Of a stretch of DNA of 64,000 bases, positions 51,216-58,678 are shown in pieces. Positions within the stretch are counted from its first letter, which is position 1. Each line of letters starts with the position of its first letter. Source of the DNA: SLST01 sp964458555 (GTDB lineage Bacteria > Spirochaetota > Spirochaetia > DSM-27196 > SLST01); NCBI GenBank assembly GCA_964458555.1, contig CAYWJH010000001.1:101219-165218 (forward strand). Direction: 5' to 3'. Below the pieces are notes generated by a model. That model was given only the letters and a program-made list of their open reading frames with translations, did no database searches and was not told the origin of the DNA. The position numbers and the translations under genes were made by a program.

Positions 51216-52196
51216 ATGGCAGAAATCAGTATCAGAGACGCCCTCAATCAGGCCCTTGACGAAGAGATGGCGCGGGACGAGCGGGTCTTCATCCTCGGTG
51301 AGGAAGTGGGCGAGTACAACGGTGCCTACAAAGTAACGCGCGGGCTGCTCGACAAGTACGGCGTGCCGCGCGTGCTCGACACGCCCATCGCAGAGCTCGG
51401 ATTCACCGGCCTCGGGGTCGGTGCGGCGACCGCGGGGCTCAGGCCGGTCGTGGAGTGGATGACCTTCAACTTCTCGCTGCTCGCGCTCGACCAGGTGATC
51501 AACAACGCGGCGAAGATGCGCCACATGTCGGGAGGACAGCTCAACGTCCCGATCGTCTTCCGCGGTCCGAACGGTCCGGCGGAGTACCTGTCGAGCCAGC
51601 ACTCGCAGGCGCTGCAGAGCCTGTTCGTCCACATCCCCGGTCTCAAGGTCGCCGCCTACGCGACTCCGTACGACGCGAAGGGCATCCTCAAGAGCGCGAT
51701 CCGCGACGACAACCCCGTCGTCCTGCTCGAGAGCGAGATGGCGTACGCGTGGACCGGCGAGGTGCCCGACGAGGAGTACACGATCCCGCTCGGGCAGGCC
51801 GATGTGAAGCGCGCCGGCGACGACGTCACGCTCGTAACCTACAGCAAGACGATTCGTCCGGTGATGGAAGCCGCCGAGCAGCTCGCAGAGGCCGGCGTGG
51901 ACGCGGAGGTCGTCGACCTGCGCTCGCTGCGACCGCTCGACGAGGAGACGCTCTACGCGTCGGTCCGCAAGACGAACCGGGCGGTGGTGGTCGACGAGTC
52001 GTGGCCGGTGGCGAGCTTCGGGAGCCACGTGGGGTGGCTGATCAGCAGGAACTGCTTCGACATGCTCGACGCCCAGGTAGAGCTCGTGTCGAGCGAGGAC
52101 GTTCCCATGCCGTACAACCACACGCTCGAGCTCGCCGTCCAGCCGAGCGTGGAGAAGGTGGTCGCGGCGGCGAAGCGCGTCCTCTATATGGATTAG
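51216..52196 (+). CDS. pdhB: Pyruvate dehydrogenase E1 component, beta subunit
   Basis: A 326-residue partner of PdhA. Typical blocks: FILGEEVGEYNGAYKVTRGL, RVLDTPIAELGFTGLGVGAA with the catalytic Glu, FRGPNGPAEYLSSQHSQALQ, and the C-terminal PMPYNHTLELAVQP. AAGGAG lies 9 bases before the ATG. Its stop codon lies within the first copy of an 18-base tandem repeat that fills most of the gap to pdhC. Confidence 0.94.
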   Translation: MAEISIRDALNQALDEEMARDERVFILGEEVGEYNGAYKVTRGLLDKYGVPRVLDTPIAELGFTGLGVGAATAGLRPVVEWMTFNFSLLALDQVINNAAKMRHMSGGQLNVPIVFRGPNGPAEYLSSQHSQALQSLFVHIPGLKVAAYATPYDAKGILKSAIRDDNPVVLLESEMAYAWTGEVPDEEYTIPLGQADVKRAGDDVTLVTYSKTIRPVMEAAEQLAEAGVDAEVVDLRSLRPLDEETLYASVRKTNRAVVVDESWPVASFGSHVGWLISRNCFDMLDAQVELVSSEDVPMPYNHTLELAVQPSVEKVVAAAKRVLYMD

Positions 52197-52224
52197 CTCG
52201 AAGAGCTGGATTAGCTCGAAGAGC
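52189..52224 (+). repeat. Tandem 18-base duplication at the pdhB-pdhC junction
   Basis: TGGATTAGCTCGAAGAGC occurs twice without a gap (52189-52206 and 52207-52224). The first copy includes the pdhB stop codon TAG; each copy holds a small GCTC-GAA-GAGC hairpin. The second copy sits just before the pdhC ribosome-binding site AGGGAG. Confidence 0.9.
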
Positions 52225-52235
52225 AGGGAGTCACG

Positions 52236-53552
52236 ATGGCAGAACAGGTATTGATGACCGCGCTCTCTCCCACGATGGAAGAGGGCACGATTGTGAGCTG
52301 GAACAAGAGCGAGGGCGACACGGTCTCTCCGGGCGATCTCCTCTGCGAGGTGGAGACCGACAAGGCGACCATGGACTACGAGTCGACCCAGGAAGGGACG
52401 CTCCTGAAGATCATCCGGGGCGAGGGCTCGAGCTCGAAGGTGGGCGACACGATCGCGATCCTCGGCGAGGAAGGCGAGGACATCGCCGACCTCGTCGAGA
52501 AGGCGCAGGCCGCTCCCGCCGATGCTTCCGAAGGCGGCGGTGAAGCAGGCTCCGAAGGCGGCGCCGAGCCGGCCGCTGCGGATGGGTCCGCCGCCGAGCG
52601 CGCGGAGACGCAACCCCAGTCGGCGGCGACGTCCGGCGGAGGGACCGGCACGAGCGCCCCGAGCGAAGGTGGCGTCGTCAAGGCCTCGCCGCTCGCGCGC
52701 AAGCTCGCCGCCGACCGGGGAGTCGACATCTCGCAGATCGCCGGCAGCGGCCCCGGAGGCCGCGTCGTGAAGGCCGACGTCGAGAGCTTCACTCCGACAG
52801 GCGCCGCGGGCGCCGGTGCAGCGGGTGCGGCCGTTGGCGGGTTCGCGCCCGCCGCGGCGATGGCGCCGGGCCAGGACGTTACGATCCCGGTCGCGGGCAA
52901 GCGTGCGGTGATCGCCCGGCGGCTTGCGGAGAGCAAGTTCACCGCGCCGCACTACTATCTCAAGAACAGCGTGCAGATGGACGCCGCGATGGGCGCTCGC
53001 AAGCAGCTCAACGCGGAGCTACCCGAGAAGGTGGGCTTCAACGCCTTTCTCATGAAGTTCGCCGCGGAGGCGCTCAAGCGCCACCCGGAGGTCAACGCGA
53101 GCTGGCAGGGCGACCATATCCTCCAGTTCGGCTCGATCGACATCGGCCTCGCGGTCGACCTGGGCAACGGGCTCATCACCCCGATCGTGCGCAACTGCGG
53201 CAACAAGGGCATCGTCGCGATCGACCGGGAGCTGAAGGAGCTCGTCGCAAAGGCGGGCGAGGGCAAACTCCAGCCGGAGGAGTACACCGGGGCGACGTTC
53301 ACGATCAGCAACCTCGGTTCGTTCGGCGTCGAGGAGTTCACCGCGATCATCAACCCCCCGGGCTCGGCGATCCTCGCGGTGGGCGAGATCGCGAAGACCG
53401 TGGTGGTCAACGACAACGACGAGATAGACGTCGCTCAGATCATGAAGATGACGCTTTCGTGCGACCATCGCGTGGTCGACGGCGCGACCGGCGGACGCTT
53501 CCTGAGCGAGCTCCGGAAGATCGTCGAGAACCCGGTGCGGGTTCTCTTTTAA
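52236..53552 (+). CDS. pdhC: Pyruvate dehydrogenase E2, dihydrolipoamide acetyltransferase
   Basis: A 438-residue core subunit. Lipoyl domain 1-80 with the modified Lys43 in VETDKATMDY. Ala/Gly/Ser-rich linker 88-140. Peripheral-subunit-binding domain 144-180 (ASPLARKLAADRGVDISQI, GSGPGGRVVKAD). Second linker 185-210. Catalytic domain 215-438 with the active-site His411 and Asp415 in CDHRVVDGATGG. It transfers the acetyl group to CoA and holds E1 and E3. Only one lipoyl domain, as in many bacterial E2s. Confidence 0.95.
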   Translation: MAEQVLMTALSPTMEEGTIVSWNKSEGDTVSPGDLLCEVETDKATMDYESTQEGTLLKIIRGEGSSSKVGDTIAILGEEGEDIADLVEKAQAAPADASEGGGEAGSEGGAEPAAADGSAAERAETQPQSAATSGGGTGTSAPSEGGVVKASPLARKLAADRGVDISQIAGSGPGGRVVKADVESFTPTGAAGAGAAGAAVGGFAPAAAMAPGQDVTIPVAGKRAVIARRLAESKFTAPHYYLKNSVQMDAAMGARKQLNAELPEKVGFNAFLMKFAAEALKRHPEVNASWQGDHILQFGSIDIGLAVDLGNGLITPIVRNCGNKGIVAIDRELKELVAKAGEGKLQPEEYTGATFTISNLGSFGVEEFTAIINPPGSAILAVGEIAKTVVVNDNDEIDVAQIMKMTLSCDHRVVDGATGGRFLSELRKIVENPVRVLF

Positions 53553-53562
53553 GCGAGGGATT

Positions 53563-54951
53563 ATGGCAGACTACGACTACGATCTCGTGATCATCGGCTC
53601 CGGACCGGGCGGCTACGTCGCGGCGATCCGGGCGAACCAACTGGGCATGAAGGCGGCGGTGATCGAGAAGGACCGTCCGGGGGGCGTGTGCCTGAACATA
53701 GGGTGCATTCCCAGCAAGGCGCTGATCCATCAGGCGGAGGTCTTTTCGCACCGCAAGGAGCTCAAGGACATGGGCCTCGCGATCGACGAGAAGGGATTCG
53801 ACTACTCGAAGGTCTTCAAGAAGAGCCGGCAGGTATCGGACCGGATCGTCAAGGGCGTCCAGGCGCTGTTGAAGAAGAACAAGGTCGACTACCTCGAGGG
53901 CACGGCGAAGCTGACCGGGCAGCACGAGGTGACGATCGACGGCGAGAAGAAGGTCACCGGCAAGAACATCATCGTCGCCACCGGCAGCCGTCCGCGTACG
54001 ATCCCCGGTTTCGACTTCGACGAGAAGCAGGTTCTCTCCTCGACCGGCGCGCTCTACCTCGAGAAGCTTCCGAAGAGCCTGATCATCCTCGGCGGCGGCT
54101 ACATAGGTATGGAGTTTGCGCACGTGATGAGCTCCTTCGGCGTCGAGGTCACCGTGGTCGAGATGCTCGATCGGATCATCCCCAACGCCGACCCGGAGGC
54201 TGTTTCGGTCCTCGAGAAGGACATCCGACGTCGCGGTGTGGAGATCATGACGAGCACGAAGGCGGAGAAGCTCACGAAGAACAAGAGCGGGGTGAAGCTC
54301 GAGGTATCCGGGGCCGACGGAAAGCAGACGCTCGAGGCGGAGATGCTCCTCGTGAGCGTCGGCCGCGCTCCGAACACCGAGGACCTCGGCCTCGAGAAGG
54401 TGGGCGTGAAGACCGAGAAGGGTTTTATCAAGGTCGGGGATTACTACCAGACCGACGTCGCGGGGATCTACGCCATAGGTGACGTCGTGCCCACGATGCA
54501 GCTCGCGCACGTGGCGAGCAAGGAGGGCGAGATCGCCGTCGAGCACATGGCCGGTCACGCGCCCGAGAAGATGGTGGATGCCGATCTCGTCCCGGCCGCC
54601 ATCTACACCGAACCGCAGATCGCGAGCTTCGGCCCCACCGAGGAGCAGGCGAAAGAGCGCGGACTGAAGTTCGAGAAGGCGACCTTTCCCTACCGCGGTG
54701 CGGGCAAGTCGGTGGCGATCGGCGCGCCGGACGGGTTGGTGAAGATCCTCTACGAGAAGGAGACGCACGAGTTCATCGCCGCGCACGTCGCCGGCAGCAC
54801 CGCTACCGAGCTCATCCACGAGCTTCTGCTCGGAAAGCGCAGCGAGCTCCTTCCGGAGGACGTCGCCACGATGATCCACGCGCACCCGACGCTCAGCGAA
54901 GCCGTCATGGAGGCAGCTCGGGCCGCCGAAGGGTGGGCGATCCACGTCTAG
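53563..54951 (+). CDS. lpdA: Dihydrolipoyl dehydrogenase (E3)
   Basis: A 462-residue flavoprotein that reoxidises dihydrolipoamide with NAD+. FAD-binding IIGSGPGGYVAAI (10-22), redox disulfide Cys43/Cys48 in GVCLNIGCIPSK, NAD-binding GGGYIGMEFA, second FAD contact IYAIGDVV, and the C-terminal active-site HAHPTLSEA (His near 443). Last gene of the PDH set. It is the only E3 in this window and could also serve the fused E1-lipoyl-KASIII protein. Confidence 0.96.
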   Translation: MADYDYDLVIIGSGPGGYVAAIRANQLGMKAAVIEKDRPGGVCLNIGCIPSKALIHQAEVFSHRKELKDMGLAIDEKGFDYSKVFKKSRQVSDRIVKGVQALLKKNKVDYLEGTAKLTGQHEVTIDGEKKVTGKNIIVATGSRPRTIPGFDFDEKQVLSSTGALYLEKLPKSLIILGGGYIGMEFAHVMSSFGVEVTVVEMLDRIIPNADPEAVSVLEKDIRRRGVEIMTSTKAEKLTKNKSGVKLEVSGADGKQTLEAEMLLVSVGRAPNTEDLGLEKVGVKTEKGFIKVGDYYQTDVAGIYAIGDVVPTMQLAHVASKEGEIAVEHMAGHAPEKMVDADLVPAAIYTEPQIASFGPTEEQAKERGLKFEKATFPYRGAGKSVAIGAPDGLVKILYEKETHEFIAAHVAGSTATELIHELLLGKRSELLPEDVATMIHAHPTLSEAVMEAARAAEGWAIHV

Positions 54952-54953
54952 AT

Positions 54954-56039
54954 ATGGCTGAGAGGGTTCCCGGCAGACCGCATCTCGACCAGCAGAAATT
55001 CTCTGCTGGTCTGCTCTTCGTTCTGACGATCGTCGCGGTCGGCGGGGTTCTGAAGCTCACGGCGGGCATCGTGCAGCCGCTCGTGATCGCGCTACTGCTC
55101 AGTTTCGTCCTCAATCCGCTCGTCGAGTCGCTCCACCGGGTTCGGGTGCCCCGGCTGTTCGGAATCCTCGTCGTGATCGTCCTGCTGCTCGGATTCGGGT
55201 CGCTCGTCGCGTTCATCCTCTACACGAGCGTTCAGCGCGTCGTGCGGCAGTTGCCGCTCTACATCGACCGGATGGTCGAGCTCGCGCAGCAGGTAATCGG
55301 ATACTTCGAGTTGCCCCCGAGCCTGCTCACCGAGCTCGACATAACGCGCCAGATAGGCAACTACCTCGTCTCCTTCTCCGGAAGCTTCCTCTCCGTGCTG
55401 GGTAGCCTCACGATGGTGATGGTCTTCCTGCTCTTTCTGCTCCTCGAGAAGCCGTACCTGCGTCCCAAGGTGACCGAGGCGCTGCACGGCCCGCGCACCG
55501 AAAAGCTGTGGCGGATCGTCGCGCACACGAACGCCCAGATCGGACGGTACCTGTCGGTGAAGCTCGTCGTGAGTCTGGCGACGGGGCTCCTCGTCTGGGC
55601 CGCCTTCAGCCTCATCGGCGTAGACTTCGCCTTCGTCTGGGCCGTTCTGAGCTTCCTTTTCAATTTCATCCCTTCGATCGGTTCGATCGTCGTCGGCGTG
55701 GCGAGCTCGGTCTTTGCGTTCGTCCAATTCTACCCGGATGCGAACCCCATCGTCGCGGCGGTGATCTCCATGTTGACAATCCAGCTCGTTCTGGGCAATG
55801 TGATCGACCCGAAGCTGCAGGGCGATCGGCTCAAGATCAGCCCGGTGGTGATCCTCTTCTCGCTGCTCTTTTGGGGGTGGCTGTGGGGGATCGTTGGGCT
55901 CTTTCTGGCGGTCCCGCTGACGGTCGCGCTGAAGATCGTCTTCGAGAACATACCGGGATACGAGTTCGTGGCGGTCCTGATGGGACGCACCGAGTCCGAG
56001 GAGCACGAGCGGCGCGCGCGCGAAGAGAAGGCAGAGTAG
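54954..56039 (+). CDS. AI-2E family transporter (PerM-like permease)
   Basis: A 361-residue inner-membrane protein of about eight helices. The family C-terminal signature is clear: LVLGNVIDPKLQGDRLKISP followed by FWGWLWGIVGLFLAVPLTV. The family includes AI-2 exporter TqsA and sodium/proton antiporters, so the substrate is open. The first residues are hydrophilic and the C-terminal tail is charged (ESEEHERRAREEKAE). The ATG at 54954 is 2 bases after the lpdA stop; GTG at 54933 is an alternative. Its place in the PDH operon is probably read-through. Confidence 0.88.
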   Translation: MAERVPGRPHLDQQKFSAGLLFVLTIVAVGGVLKLTAGIVQPLVIALLLSFVLNPLVESLHRVRVPRLFGILVVIVLLLGFGSLVAFILYTSVQRVVRQLPLYIDRMVELAQQVIGYFELPPSLLTELDITRQIGNYLVSFSGSFLSVLGSLTMVMVFLLFLLLEKPYLRPKVTEALHGPRTEKLWRIVAHTNAQIGRYLSVKLVVSLATGLLVWAAFSLIGVDFAFVWAVLSFLFNFIPSIGSIVVGVASSVFAFVQFYPDANPIVAAVISMLTIQLVLGNVIDPKLQGDRLKISPVVILFSLLFWGWLWGIVGLFLAVPLTVALKIVFENIPGYEFVAVLMGRTESEEHERRAREEKAE

Positions 56040-56045
56040 GAAGCG

Positions 56046-57149
56046 ATGGAAGAGAAGAAACGCATATTGACCGGAGACCGTCCTACCGGCCGGCTCCACC
56101 TCGGGCACTACGTGGGCTCGCTCAAGAACCGTGTTCGGCTGCAGGACGAGTACGAGTGCTTCTTTCTCGTCGCCGATCTGCACATGCTCACCACCCGGCC
56201 GGAGAAGGAGCACATCGAGGCGATCACCGAAAACGCGCGGCAGATGGCCTACGACTACCTGGCGTGCGGCATCGACCCGGCGAAGAGCGTGATCTACCTG
56301 CAGAGCGCGGTCACCGAGACGCACGAGCTGAACCTCTACCTGGAGATGCTCGTTACGGTGCCCAGGCTGCAGCGGATGCCCAGCCTCAAGGACATGGCGC
56401 GCAACGCGCACCTGAACGAGATGCCGTTCGGCCTGCTCGGCTATCCGGTGCTCCAGTCCGCCGACATCCTCCTCCCCCGCGCGCACCTCGTCCCGGTGGG
56501 AAAGGACAACGAGGCGCACGTCGAGCTCACGCGAGAGCTCGCGCGCCGGTTCAACAACCTCTACGGCGAGGTCTTTCCCGTGCCCGACGTCATGGTCGGC
56601 GACGTTCCCACGCTCGTCGGCACCGACGGTCGGGCGAAGATGTCGAAGAGCCTGGGCAACGCGATCATGCTCTCCGACGACACGAAGAGCGTGGAGAAGA
56701 AGGTCAACGGGATGTACACCGATCCGAACAGGGTCAGCGCCGACGTTCCCGGAAACGTGGAGGGAAACCCGGTCTTCGTCTACCACGACGTCTTCAATCC
56801 GGACGCCTCCGAGGTCGACGACCTGAAGGAGCGCTATCGCGCCGGACGCGTGGGCGACGTCGAGGTGAAGCAGAAGCTCTCCGGCGCGATCAACGCCTTC
56901 CTCGATCCGATCCGCGAGCGCCGCGCGGAGCTCGAGGCGAAGAGCGGATACGTGGACGAGGTGCTCTACGAAGGCACGATGCGCATGCGCGAGGAAGCGC
57001 GGCAGACCATTCTCGCCGCGCGCAAGGCGATGGGGCTCACCGGCGCGTGGAACAAGATCAGCCGCAAGGCCGAGAAGGCGCGCAAGACGCGCGAGAAGGC
57101 CGCCGACCCCGGCGCCGCCGTCAGCGGAAACGGGGAGGGCGCGGGCTGA
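56046..57149 (+). CDS. trpS: Tryptophanyl-tRNA synthetase
   Basis: A 367-residue class I synthetase. HIGH is seen as HLGH in GDRPTGRLHLGHYVG (about residues 10-24) and KMSKS in AKMSKSLGNAI (about 198-208). The tryptophan-pocket region (HMLTTRPEK) and MVGDVPTLVGTD are typical. The C-terminus carries a basic tail (RKAEKARKTREKAAD). The stop overlaps the proposed CTG start of the next gene (CTGA). AGGAAG precedes the ATG. Confidence 0.95.
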   Translation: MEEKKRILTGDRPTGRLHLGHYVGSLKNRVRLQDEYECFFLVADLHMLTTRPEKEHIEAITENARQMAYDYLACGIDPAKSVIYLQSAVTETHELNLYLEMLVTVPRLQRMPSLKDMARNAHLNEMPFGLLGYPVLQSADILLPRAHLVPVGKDNEAHVELTRELARRFNNLYGEVFPVPDVMVGDVPTLVGTDGRAKMSKSLGNAIMLSDDTKSVEKKVNGMYTDPNRVSADVPGNVEGNPVFVYHDVFNPDASEVDDLKERYRAGRVGDVEVKQKLSGAINAFLDPIRERRAELEAKSGYVDEVLYEGTMRMREEARQTILAARKAMGLTGAWNKISRKAEKARKTREKAADPGAAVSGNGEGAG

Positions 57150-58678
57150 TCGGCACAGCGGGCGACATCCGCGCCGTCGTCTTCGATCTCGACGGCACGC
57201 TCATCGACAGCGAACCCAACTACCGCGAGGTCGACGTCCGGTTCCTGCGCTCGAAGGGCATCGAGCTCTCCGACGAGGAGTGGGAGCACGTGGTGGGGAT
57301 GGGCGGGGCGCCGTTCGTCGATTTCCTGCGCGAACGCCACGGCCTGGACGCGGACGCGGACGCCTTCGTTACCGAGAAGGACGATCTCTACCTCGAGTAC
57401 GCGCGCGGACGGACGAAGGCGTTCCCCATCTCGGTGGAGCTCGTGCGCTACTGCCACGTTCACGGGCTCGCTCTCGCGGTGGGAACGTCGTCGCGCCGCC
57501 GCGTGCTCGACCGCGTGCTCGAGGAGGCCCGGCTCGCGCGGTACTTTAGCGCGTCGGTTGCCGGGGATGAGGTGCCACGAGCCAAGCCGCATCCGGATAC
57601 CTTTCTCGAGGCGGCAAGGCGTCTGGGAGCGAACCCGCGCGCGTGCCTCGTGATCGAGGACTCGCAGCACGGGGTCGAGGCCGCCCGCCGTGCCGGAATG
57701 CGCTCGGTGGCGGTTCCTGCGACGAGCACCTCCGGCCGCCCGTGGTTCGATTCGGCCGAGCTGGTCTTTCCCGGCGGACCGCCTGACGTCGATTTCGCCG
57801 CGGTCGTGGAGCTGCCGGGTATGCCCGTGGCCGGCCGTGGCGGCGAGCGGGGACCGCTGCCGCTTCCGGACGCGCAGACCGCCGAGCGGTTTCGGGCGGT
57901 CGTGTGGGATCACTACGCCGGCGCGAATCGATCCATGCCGTGGCGAGAGACCGACGACGCGTACCGCATCCTTGTCTCCGAGTTCATGCTCCAGCAGACG
58001 CAGGTCGCCCGGGTGCTGCCGAAGTACGAGGCGTTCGTAGAGCGCTTTCCCACCGTGGCCGATCTCGCCTCGGCGTCGCTGCAGGACGTTCTGACTCTGT
58101 GGCAGGGGCTCGGGTACAACCGGCGCGGACGCAACCTCCGCGAAGCGGCGCGCGCGATCGTCGAGCGCTTTGGAGGGCAGGTGCCGTCCGACGTGGCCGA
58201 TCTCCGCTCGCTTCCCGGCGTGGGACCGTACACCGCCTCCGCGGTCGCCGCGTTCGCCTACGGCACGCCGGTGACGGTACTCGAAACGAATATCCGGCGT
58301 CTGCTGATTCACTATTTCTTCCCGTTTGCCGAGCGGGTCGCAGACGGCGAGCTCGAGCCGCTGCTCGCCGCGGTCCTGCCTCCCGATCGCGTGCGGGAAT
58401 GGTACTACGCGCTCATGGACTACGGTGCGATGCTCGGGAGGCTGCTCCCGAACGCAAACCGGCGCAGCGCGTCCTACACGAAGCAGAGTCCGTTCGCGGG
58501 ATCGGTACGCGAGGTGCGCGGACGGATCGTGCGCGCGCTCAGCCGCGCGCCGGATCTGTCGATCGAGGAGCTCGAGGCGTCGATCGGCCCCACCGACGAG
58601 CGGTTCCAGCCTGCGCTCGAAGGCCTCGAGCGCGACGGTCTGATCGTCGTCGAAGGACGGCGCGTTACGCTCCGGTAG
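57146..58678 (+). CDS. HAD phosphatase fused to a MutY-like adenine DNA glycosylase
   Basis: A 510-residue fusion in one open frame. Residues 10-215 are a HAD phosphatase of the beta-phosphoglucomutase type: motif I FDLDGTLIDSE, motif II GTSSRR, the Lys in PRAKPHPDTF and motif IV EDSQHGVEAARRAG. Residues 245-510 are an HhH-GPD glycosylase: MPWRETDDAYRILVSEFMLQ with the catalytic Glu, LPGVGPYTASAVAAFAYG hairpin, and LETNIRRLL, where MutY usually has Asp. There is no 4Fe-4S cysteine set. The HAD frame has no ATG, GTG or TTG near its start. A CTG at 57146 with GGGGAGG 7 bases upstream, overlapping the trpS stop, is the best candidate; a GTG about 100 bases upstream, inside trpS, is the alternative. 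Confidence 0.75.
   Translation: MIGTAGDIRAVVFDLDGTLIDSEPNYREVDVRFLRSKGIELSDEEWEHVVGMGGAPFVDFLRERHGLDADADAFVTEKDDLYLEYARGRTKAFPISVELVRYCHVHGLALAVGTSSRRRVLDRVLEEARLARYFSASVAGDEVPRAKPHPDTFLEAARRLGANPRACLVIEDSQHGVEAARRAGMRSVAVPATSTSGRPWFDSAELVFPGGPPDVDFAAVVELPGMPVAGRGGERGPLPLPDAQTAERFRAVVWDHYAGANRSMPWRETDDAYRILVSEFMLQQTQVARVLPKYEAFVERFPTVADLASASLQDVLTLWQGLGYNRRGRNLREAARAIVERFGGQVPSDVADLRSLPGVGPYTASAVAAFAYGTPVTVLETNIRRLLIHYFFPFAERVADGELEPLLAAVLPPDRVREWYYALMDYGAMLGRLLPNANRRSASYTKQSPFAGSVREVRGRIVRALSRAPDLSIEELEASIGPTDERFQPALEGLERDGLIVVEGRRVTLR

Noticed and set aside
50157..52952. Open frame of 931 codons on the minus strand
   Set aside because: Antisense to pdhA, pdhB and pdhC, whose products match known families along their full length.
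55508..57145. Long upstream extension of the HAD-MutY frame
   Set aside because: It runs out of frame through the AI-2E and trpS genes and has no homology; the real protein begins near the end of trpS.
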